Shown piece by piece: positions 51,032 through 61,100 of a stretch of DNA of 64,000 nucleotides (the first letter of the stretch is position 1; each line of letters opens with the position of its first letter). Under the pieces are notes generated by a model. That model made no database searches and was not told the DNA's origin. It saw only the letters and a program-made list of their open reading frames with translations. The position numbers and the translations under genes were made by a program. Source of the stretch: Ananas comosus (taxonomy: Eukaryota > Streptophyta > Magnoliopsida > Poales > Bromeliaceae); contig NC_033637.1 in NCBI RefSeq assembly GCF_001540865.1, positions 3,739,349 through 3,803,348 of the forward strand. Direction: 5' to 3'.

Positions 51032-51948
51032 TTATTTGCATACACGTCCCTGCAAACATAGTGAATTGCAGAAATATTCCTGCAAAACGAAAATTCCATA
51101 AGTTGTCCCTACAAAAGTCATAATTAAGTTATGCAGATATGTCCCTGCTTTTAGAGTCTGTTAGAGAAATTTAGTTAACCATAGTTAAACTACTTAACCA
51201 CGATTAGTTAATAGTATGAATTTACGATTCTACCCTTCTTCCTCATCCTTCTCTTCCTTTTCCCTCTTCTTCATCGCCGGCGAAGAGATGCGGCGGTGGC
51301 GACGTCGGCGAACCCTCTCCTTCTTCCTCTTACCCCTTCTTCTTCCTCTCCCTCTTCCTGTTGTTTTTTTCTCTTCCCATTTCTTCTTCCTCTCCCTCTT
51401 CCTCTTCCATCTTCTTCGTCGCCGGTGAGGGAGAAGATGCGGCGGCGGCGGCGAACCCTCAACCTCTTTCTCTTCCTCTCCCTCTTTCTCTTCGCCCTTC
51501 TTCTTCCTCTCCCTTTTTCTCTTCCCTCTTCCTCGTCACCGGCAAGGGAGGAGATGATGCGGCGGCGGCGGCAAACCCTCTCCCTCTTCCTCTTCCCTCT
51601 TCCTCACCTTCTTCCTCTTCCCACTTCTGCTTCCTCTCCTTCTTTCTCTTCTCTCCTCTTCGTCACCGGCGAACCTGACCCCGTGTCGCCGCCGTTGTCC
51701 GCTCCGACGGCCCGAAAATGAAGAGCAAGAGAAGGGGAAGAGGATACTTTTGGAGGGATATATTTGTGAGAGCAAAACAATCATTTTACAAGAAAACTGT
51801 TCAAAAATAAACAACTCACTAACAGATTTTAACCAGAGGGACATATCTGCATAACTTAGGTCTTTTGCAGGGACAACTTATGAAATTTTTGTTTTGCAGG
51901 GATATTTCTGTAATTTACTATATTTGTAGGAACGTGTATGCAAATAAC

Positions 51949-51949
<1 letters not shown>
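51029..51949. mobile_element. Long-TIR element carrying a CT/CGG-rich tandem repeat
   Basis: Inverted arms of roughly 150 bp: left GGTTATTTGCATACACGT, then GTTGTCCCTAC and GTTATGCAGATATGTCCCT; right is the reverse complement of the same text. Between them (51265-51680) are four loose copies of a 115-145-bp unit containing GATGCGGCGGCGGCGGCGAA within CTTCCTCTTCC-type pyrimidine tracts. The flanks are TA runs, so a target duplication cannot be read. The Arg- or Ser/Leu-rich open frames are compositional. Confidence 0.82.
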
Positions 51950-52005
<56 letters not shown>

Positions 52006-52006
<1 letters not shown>

Positions 52007-52233
52007 TAGGGCTAGAATACTTTTACAAGTATCAACCAAGTGATACTTGTGTGTTTTTAACCATTGGATCTACTTTTTGATTACTAATAACCTTTAGATC
52101 AAACACTATTCCACCTACCACCACCTACCACCACCTACCACCATCATCTCAACCTCACATCTCTCAATCCAAGGGCTAAAAACACACAAGTATCACCTCC
52201 ATGATACTTTTAGAAGTATTCTAGGTCTACTTA
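52006..52233. mobile_element. TA-flanked MITE of the modular core family, copy e
   Basis: About 60-bp inverted ends (GTAGGGCTAGAATACTTTTA and AAAAGTATTCTAGGTCTAC-like text; GATACTTGTGTGTTTTTA inverted as TAAAAACACACAAGTATC). The centre holds a CCACCTACCA minisatellite at 52106-52143 in place of the usual core words. Confidence 0.8.
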
Positions 52234-52239
52234 TTAGTA

Positions 52240-53188
52240 ATATAATATATATATATATATATATTATATAAAGTTTATAGTTTGGAGCAGTGTGAAATAA
52301 CTATTGTAAGGAGAATTTTGGTTTTGAGTCACACCTTTGAAGGCGGTTTGGCTTGCATGGATCTTTTACAAAAGTGCTTTTTGAGGAGCCTCTAGCAACT
52401 TCAGTACGAATCCTAATACGAGGATAGAGAGACGTTCCTAATACGAGGATGGAGAGACCCAAAGGCAAACTTGAATCAACTAGAATTTCTACTCAGTATG
52501 AAAAACAGAATTAATGTTTATCTTGAAAAATAAAAATCCTAACTCTATCTTATCTTATAACAATAGATGTGAGTCTACATTTCAGATGAACTACTAGATC
52601 AACAGATCTGTAAAAAATTTCTACACGTGAAATTTAGTACTATTACATGTTCTCTAAATACTATCTTGTTGAATTTATCACTATTACATGTTCTCTTATT
52701 ACTACCTTATGAACAGTTGATTTGTTAGCACCCATAAAGTAAAAATTTTGAATTAAGTTGAAAATGTCATATAACTTTGCCAACATATCAATAACAAGAG
52801 TGCTGCTACAGGTGACCTAGAATAGTACTCTTATATGCTATTGCAGTGTTGGTGTTGGTACTTATATTGTAATGCGCTATGATTAATTCATATTATACAG
52901 TTCAAAAAATTTCTAGAAATTTGTCAATACATCAATGGAGTATAAATTAAATAAATAACGAAACAACAAATAAAAATAGATGTTATAAAATGGTATAGGA
53001 CGAAATTAAACTTTACCCTCTTGAAATTGAAAATTTAAAACAAACTCCGACACCATATTTGATGTATTTTCTTGTCAATAAAATATAGAATAAAATATTT
53101 TATGGTGCATTCAAAGTGTTTCCCACTATTAGAATCCACTATCACCTTACCAGCAAAAGAGAAACAGAAAAGGCCACGTAGTCTACAC
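52240..53188. other. Intergenic DNA, no gene recognised
   Basis: Contains a direct repeat of CCTAATACGAGGAT (near 52410 and 52439) and of ACTATTACATGTTCTCT (near 52630 and 52680). No open frame of note. Confidence 0.45.
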
Positions 53189-53697
53189 GTCTAACGTCTA
53201 GTCTGATAATGTGGCGGCTGAAAATACTATTTTTATACTATAAAAGATCTAAAAATTTTAAAGTATTTTTAATCTTCACTTCTATTATATTATAAAATTA
53301 TGATGCCAACTACAACTCAAGAAGCATACGGCAACATACTTTTCTGGTGACGGCGGATGCAATTATAGGTTTAAAATATTAGAGGAGAAAAATTATAAGT
53401 ACTTATAAATTTTTTAATGCCTAATTTAGTAATATGAATGATGGGCCAAAAATATAATTTTTATACTATAGACCGTGCAAAAATTTTAAAAGTGCTTTTA
53501 ATTTTTTCTTATTTTATACTATAATTTTAAGATTGCAACCTCCACCAAAATAATATGTAATTACATATTTCTTCGGTAGCATTGGTAACCATAATTTTAA
53601 ATTACTGGAGGATAGATTATAAGCATTTTTGAATTTTTAAATTTTTAATAATATAAAAAGAATATTTACAATCGTCACATTATCAAGCTTAGCATAA
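53189..53697. mobile_element. MITE, CTAGTTTGATAAT family, two tandem copies
   Basis: Two consecutive related units start GTCTAGTCTGATAATGTGG and CCTAATTTAGTAATATGAA, each followed by ATTTTTATACTATA and about 230 bp of common text. The pair ends CACATTATCAAGCTTAGCAT. Related to 38105-38390. The first unit seems to lack its right terminus. Confidence 0.62.
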
Positions 53698-53756
53698 ATA
53701 TTTTATAATATAATAATATTATTTTTAGTTACCATATTACCAAACGGAAAATATTT

Positions 53757-53940
53757 CTTGTACGCTAAAAAGGAAGTGTAAATCTTATACCCTCCATCCT
53801 ACGATTGATAAAAATTTAAATAAATTTTAAATAAAAATAAAAATTGATATGACAAGTAAAATATTAATGACTTTAAAATAGAGTGTGTGTAAGATGTACA
53901 CCCTATTTTGATGTGTATCAATAGTATTGCTCTTATCAAA
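53757..53940. mobile_element. Small MITE related to 27193-27368
   Basis: Shares GTAAATCTTATACCCTC and GTGTAAGATGTACACCCTA, and a terminal AGTATTGCT inverted end, with the element at 27193. Confidence 0.5.
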
Positions 53941-54929
53941 TTAGGCCTAAAAATGATTAGCCGCACCGTAAAAGCCGCTGCGTAAGGACTTAAATAACAA
54001 CTTTGGGTCCTCAAAGTGCTCGAATTAATGCCTGCAACAGGAGGAAATCTACAGTGTCATATTTACATTTTATCATCAGTAATAAGCCAACTATATTTCT
54101 CTCATTAAAAGAAAATTATAATAAAAATATTTTTTTATTAATCATGATAGGACGGATGAATCTAAAAAAAAAAAAAATTCTCATTTGTTACGGTCTTACG
54201 GGTGCCACTTCAGCAATATAATTTGTGCATTCTAGACTATTTCCGAGCAACTCGGTTGGATCAGTGGTCAGTAAAGTGATGGTACACGAACCTTCATCAC
54301 TGATCAGTAAAAGTGGTGGTACACGAACCTTCATCACTGATCAGTAAAAGTGATGGTACGCGAACCTTCATGATCACTCACATCAATTGGTTAGTACATC
54401 TTTGCAGTTAGGCAACCTCAAAAAATCTGGCATATAACAGATATATTACTGGTGTGCTGTCTCCATTCAATCAAAAAATTTTCTACCATTCGCTCATTCC
54501 ATCATGATTTAAAAAAGCATATTTTTATTATATTTTTTTCTCAAAAGTAAAAATATGTTTGGCTGAAAATAAATGATATATTATAAGTATTACACAGTAG
54601 ACTTTCTTTCTATTTTGGCATGTTTGGATTATTGGTGTCTGTAAAAAAGCAGCAGTAAAGTTTCACAATTTCTTGATTTTTTATGGCCATTTTTGGTGAA
54701 TGTTATTTTCGAATTGGGTATTAACATTGTTAAACATTATCTTCATCTTGTAAATTTTTTAAAAATCAAATTTTAGATTTTTGTAGACATTATTCATGAA
54801 ATGATTGAGGTTGAAAACTTACAAAATTTAATTTTAAAAAAATTTGTGTAACATAGGTAATGCTCAACGGTATTTATCGTTGATTTAGATAATCCACCAT
54901 CATATGTGATGTAGAAGTAGCAAAAAATT

Positions 54930-54964
<35 letters not shown>

Positions 54965-56046
54965 CGTTCTTCCCCACTTACCTTCGCTCTTGTGTGGGTT
55001 CGAATTTGGATTGCGAGCAAATAATTAAGAAAATTTTGACTTCAAAGAAACTTAATCTTTAGTAATCGTTTATAGGTCCAAACAATTCGGATCGGATCAT
55101 GTAGTAGTTTTAAAAGTGAATACTCTATCCTTTTACCACCCTACAGTGAATTCATGATGATTTTAACGAAACCAATTTTCTCTTCATATATAACAATAAT
55201 ATAATATATATGCAGTGAATCTGATCAAATTTTAATATTGAATAACAATGGATCGTAACATCAGCTCTTGCCAATGGACAATGCATGAGAGAGGCAATTA
55301 ATGCCGCGAACAACTAGATTTCATCGCACAACTCTTAGCTTTCAATTTTACTTTTGAAGACTGGCACCAGCAGAAATTTTTATGTCACATTTATTCGTTC
55401 CACGTAGGATTTGCAACATACAATCGAATGTCTCTATATTATATTTATATTTATATTTATATATGTATATATATATATAAAGGTAAAAAATAATTTCAAA
55501 GTGTTATTTCATTGTGTAACTATTGTGTTGTTCTACATTGAACTCTTTTCCTTCTCATTTGCTATAATATGATTAGTTTGAAATATATCTTACATATCAT
55601 TTGTAGCTACTACAAAATGAAAATTTTATATTTTTCCAGTCTAGATTCCAGGAAGAACAAGCAGTATTACTAGACCTATGTGCTATAAAGAGGAGTAGAA
55701 AGAATTTTCATTTTTTTCAAGTGCAGTAAATAAGTCAAATTTTAAAATTAGATAAACTATATTTTAAATTCTGTATAAAATTTTAAAGTAAAAAAATTAC
55801 AATAATAATTAGTTCAGTTGCTACATTATTCCCAGAGATGCCATGATTGCTATTTTATTTAGATAAAAATGTATAAAATTTATCTGTATTACGGACTATT
55901 TTAATTCGACTATTCGATCTTTCAAAATTATGATTTTAGTACTCAACCTTTTGATTTGTCTGTTTTAAGTAATTGACGGTTCTTCGAATACAAAATTTAA
56001 GCTAGCTGCTCACTTAAATAGATTTATAGCTATGTGTATTGTATAA
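53941..56046. other. Intergenic DNA, no gene recognised
   Basis: AT-rich. Holds a three-unit tandem repeat (54262-54385), a T homopolymer of about 34 bp (54931-54964) and TA-rich patches. No supported open frame. Confidence 0.5.
54262..54385. repeat. Three-copy tandem repeat, period 36-37 bp
   Basis: Units begin CAGTAAAGTGATGGTACACG (54269), then near 54305 and 54342, each containing GAACCTTCAT and CACTGATCAG. Confidence 0.9.
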
Positions 56047-56427
56047 AGGCTAAATTACATAAAACCTCCATGTCTAAACCGGATTTTTCACTTTCCCCTC
56101 CTGTCATTTAAAAATCTACAATTTTCCTCCTTGTAAAATGAAAATGTTTACTTCGCCCCATGCCGTTAGTAATCCGTTAGTGTTCCGTTTATAAAATATT
56201 ATTATATTTTTTTTTATGCCAAAAATATCGTCAGCCTTCTCTCTTGTGAATATGGTGAGAGGCAAAATGGTGAGGGGCAAAACGATCATTTTATCATCAC
56301 AGTTCACACCGTACCTCCCTGTGAACATTTTTTATGTTATAAGGGGATAAAGTGTAGATTTTTAAATGACATGGAGAGAAAGTGAAAAATCGAATTTTAA
56401 CGAGGAAGTTTTATGTAATTTAGCCTT
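56047..56427. mobile_element. TIR element, AAGGCTAAATTACATAAAAC ends
   Basis: Inverted terminal regions of about 80 bp (AAGGCTAAATTACATAAAAC and GTTTTATGTAATTTAGCCTT; GATTTTTCACTTTC and GAAAGTGAAAAATC). Flanked by GTATA on both sides. The interior is short and non-coding. Confidence 0.82.
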
Positions 56428-56721
56428 GTATAAAATATACTAACTACGCTCGTAACGATAAACGACATGATCAAAATTTAAAATTAAAGGATTACTAGCG
56501 GGCTCAAATCAAATAAATTAAAAAATTAGGTAGTAAAATTAAAATTTTAAAATTAGATAGTAAGATCAACATAAGTGGATAGTTTATATAAATTTTATAC
56601 ATTTTTACCTTTTATTTATGGCAGGTAGTCAATTTAATCATCAAATCACCCCTTCGAATTAAGATAATATTCTGAATAAATTTTTTTTAATGATATAGTA
56701 TTAAAACAACTAACAGTTACT

Positions 56722-57540
56722 GGGCTTGTTTGACAGTGGTTCTAAAAAAGTGATTTTCTGCCTAATTAATTTTAGTTTGGATAATTAATTTTGGATAAAA
56801 GTTGTAGAACTTTTAGCCGAGTTTTGACGAAAAATGATATTTCTCAAGTGCTTTTATAAATCCGTTTAGCAAAATTTTTTAAATATTTGCAAATAATAAT
56901 TTTTTAGTGAATTTTATTTTAAAATAATTTAAATTTAAATTTGAATTTAAAATTTTAAATATTTAAGATTTAAAACTTAGAATTTAAATTTAAAATCTAA
57001 GATTAAAACTTTAAATTTTAAATTTGAATATTTAAAACCTAAAACATAAAATTTAAAATTTTAAAATTCAAAATTAAATTATAAAAATTCAAAATTTTAA
57101 TTTTAAAAATTTGAAATATGTAATTAGAAAATTAAAACTTATAATTTTGAATTTTAAATTTTAAATTCTAAAATTTTAAAATTTAAATTTTATCTTAAAT
57201 CTGAAATTTTGAATTTTAAATTTTAAATTTTAAAATCTGATACCAGCTAATTTAAATTTGATATTCAAATTTTAAATTTTAATATCTAAAGTTTAAATTT
57301 TGAATTTCAAATTAAAATTTGAAAATTAAAATTTGAATCTAAAATCAAAATAAAAATTTAACTTTGAATTCAAAATCAAAATTAAATTTTACGATTTTAA
57401 GTTGTACATTTTAACAGCTTTTGATTTTGGTCTCGAAAATAAAAAAATTGATTCTAAAAATCAGAATTAAGTTTTAAAAGCGAAGTTGTCAAACACTGTT
57501 AAGCCAAAAATTACTTTTCAAAAGCTAAACCAAACACCCA
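56722..57540. mobile_element. Putative MITE with cryptically simple interior
   Basis: Left GGGCTTGTTTGACAGTGG and right CCAAACACCCA are imperfect inverted ends, with AAGTGATTTTCTGCC against GGCTT/TTACTTTTC inside. The 500-bp centre is AAATTTTAAATTT-type DNA. No target duplication was resolved. Confidence 0.5.
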
Positions 57541-58056
57541 CATTGTCAGATTATTTAATAGTTGCTAAATTAAATATCACATTACCTTGCTAAAGAAAAA
57601 AATATTACGAATTTAGTGCTTGAACAAAAAGAAATTAAGGCCGAAAGAATGAATAGCAGCCTACCCTTTTCAGCATATGCATTGAGGCGTGTCCATGAAG
57701 TCTGAAAAGCTGAAATACAGTCAGCAACGATGCTACAAAAGCCGACTGACTGCTAGCCAACTCGTCGCAAAACCGAATTCTAGTTGACAAAAATCGGCAG
57801 CCGGCAAAGAGACAAATATACTCATTTGATCATTGAACAAAAATCATCATTATTGAAGCAAAGTAAAACCACCCTGAGATTATATGCTATGTACAGCGCG
57901 GATGTTACAGGAAAAAAGAGGGGAGCCGGGGTGGGGGGAGTGTGGGTACCTCTACAATCTGCTTGCTGTGAAGGCTGCAGCACATTAACTAGCAGGAAAA
58001 ATACAACATATTTGCAGCTGCTGCAGGCTCCAACCAAACTATTCACTAATCAGCAG

Positions 58057-58100
<44 letters not shown>

Positions 58101-58128
58101 TAGAAAAAGAATAATTATCATTCCTTAT
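57541..58128. other. TAF1 3' flank
   Basis: Probable TAF1 3' UTR and downstream DNA, with a short (TA)n run (58061-58095). No other gene recognised. Confidence 0.5.
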
Positions 58129-61100
58129 CTAGAAATCTTTTAATTCGATACCAGCTTCTGCATTGGTCAACTCGAGATCGTACTCCTCCAGCTGGTAGTC
58201 GCAAAGTTCGAGGAGCTGGTCAGCAAGGGGAGGGATGTCGGGGTTGCGGCCGTCGTTGTATTTGTGCGCATTATATGTGATCTGCCACACGTCGTGTCTG
58301 AAATCCTCCCGGTTCTTGTACTCCATGCTCCTCACCTTGTCCCTGATGGTCGAAAGATCCATCGGACGCTTTATTATGTCGAAGTAATCCGGAGCTTCTT
58401 TCTTGGTCACAGGTTTGAGGAAGAGATATGATACTTCGATGTGACCCCTCAGGCTGTCAACTATCCGCTCCAACATATTGGATAGCTCGACCTGCTCACA
58501 AAATGAATTGATAGTGTGTTAAGGTTCTAAAAAGATGCAAATATCTATTAGCAGACAAGGTTTAACCAAAAGTTGGCTCTTTTCTCAGAGAAAAAGTTAA
58601 CGATAGCAAAGAATGAAGGTTTAGGGCAAAAGTGAAAGACTAAATACACGTTCAGAACAGCTTTTAAAAGACCATTAATCATAAAAGCATGGACACTAGA
58701 AGTCTGGAAATTCCGACATCCATATCTACCCTCAAAATATTCAAATAATTTATCAAAGCTCAATTGAATGAGCACTGAAGTGTTTGTACCACCACTTAGG
58801 AAAGCAGGAGATATTCTTCAGATGGAAGACCATTTGTTTGGTTTGATCACGTGCAACAAAGAGCGGTTATATTCAGCGACAAAGCATCTTGACACCAAAT
58901 GATAGAGTGAGTAAAGAAGTGATGGCACTTGGTTTGACAAAGATCTTGTCCAAAACAGTCAAACGGAAGAATATATAGCAAATAGCAGATCCAAATAGTA
59001 GGGAATAAAGGCTTGGTGTTGTTCCTAGCTACACCTTATATATAATTGATGAATGGTTCTGAAAATGAATGTTAGCAAACGAGAAGAGTTAGCAAGAATA
59101 ATGCCAAGATATGGTGAGCTAACTAATGCGGTGACAGCAAAGAAAAAGTATCATGTGAGAAATGCATACCTCTCCTCCTCTACGTCGTTTTGTCGATGGT
59201 GCATGTTCAGATATATCAACCACAGAACGTCTCTTTGCAGCTCGATCCCTTTCAGGTATCCTTCTATCATTTCTGTATGGTCTATGGTCTACTGAGTAAT
59301 CATCCCTGAAATCAGGTTTCTTCTTTTTCTTCTTCTTCTTCCTTGCATTTTCCATCTCTTCATCCTTCGTTGCTTCATCATACATCCTAGAATCAGATAA
59401 CCTCATCGTCCTTTCATCCTCTTGCACTCTCCAACTTCTGTCTTCTTTTATTCTCTCCTTACCTTTGCTTTTCTTTTCATCACCCCATAATGTCCTCTCG
59501 TATATGGGATTTCTCTGACTAGTTTCTTCCATGAACCACTGGCTCTCCTGCTTATTTTGTTTCCCAATGCTTGATAATTCAGCAATTCTCCTCATCTTTT
59601 TATACTCCTGATCCCTTCCAATGTCAACTTTTTTGGAATGTTCCACATTACTAAGAACTTTCGGCTGCTTGAAAATGATCTTCTTCCGAGGTTGGTCTTT
59701 CTCCATGTCGGCTGGGGGGCGTATCACAACAGATGGCTTGTGAATTTCATGGCGAACATCTTCCGACTTTGTCTTGTTCGATATTTTTATCTTATTGATC
59801 TTTCCTGTTGATTTGGCATCTATATTAGTATCTGCAATTTGTTGATCAGGAACCAGAGTGCCCGGCAAGCTTTTCTCTAAGGACTTCTCAGCTGACCCAA
59901 ATTTGAACTTCACCGGGAGAATTTTTGGCTTCTCAGAATTTTCAGGTGCTTCAGCATCAGGCAATTTTGCTGAAATCTTAGGTACTAATTTCTTGCCTGG
60001 GGTTTTAGCCTGAACTTGATTAGCAACGTCAAGAAGATTAGATTTAGTAGGGACAGTTTCTAATTCCGATGTTTCTAAATCTTCTCCATATTTGGGGCAG
60101 TTTTTGTTGGTCCGCATGTGCCCAAGCTGGCTCGAATGATAATTAGTAAAGAAACCTTAGTCAACATAATGAACAAGTAAAGGTCTTCTTTGCAGACACA
60201 AATGCGCATGATATACATCACTCACCTGACCACAAGCTCCACAGACGATGCTTTCTCTTGCTGATTTATCACCTGGCTTCTTTTCTTTAAAAACCTAGTT
60301 TTTGTAGGTAATTAGTTACATAAAAAGTGGAAACTTAAAATACAGAATATTGACAAAGATTAAACTAAAACTAATACAACAAAGCAAGTATATTCAATAA
60401 CAACAGAATCATTTCGACATTCACTCAAAAGGTGGACTTCAATAGCTCGTCACGAATGATCATGTAACGTTGGTTCATTTATTAATTTGTGCAACATCCT
60501 TGATTTGCCAGAGCATTAAAAAAGAAAAGTGCACTACCTATGTTCTGTAACAACAAAATACAACAAAATTCTGCAAGAAATTAAAACAAATCATTTTCCG
60601 TCGAAATCAGTACTGAGACAATAATAATCCAAATTTGAAACTACTAGATCAAATTGACACAAGAAACACTGCACAAAATAATTAATTTACACCATTTGTA
60701 GTTCTTTAACTATCAAATGAAAAATGTTGAACTGTTTTAAATTAATGCATATCAATCCACAATACCAATAAAGTGCTTTGTAGCACTTTACATTGATTCT
60801 TTTAATCTATAATCTTTCTTATTTTTGAATTATAGCGTCGTAAATACAAGTTGCATTCTCTCTACCAAGTTATGTTGTCAACTCACAAGACAACAAGATA
60901 CCATGGACACGGTTAAGCTGAGATTTAGAAAGATCACTTGACCATTAAAAATCTATTGAGGCTCAAGAGAAAATAATTACAAAATTCAATCCCGCAATAA
61001 TATTATTTGCCTGCTGCCAAATGTACTCGGCACATAAGAACTATGTAAACTTTACAAGAGTAACAGGGGTGCAATAAAAACCATAGTCAGACATAAACTA

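Noticed and set aside
51216..51721. Ser/Leu- and Arg-rich open frames up to 141 codons
   Set aside because: Compositional frames over the tandem pyrimidine/CGG repeat in the long-TIR element.
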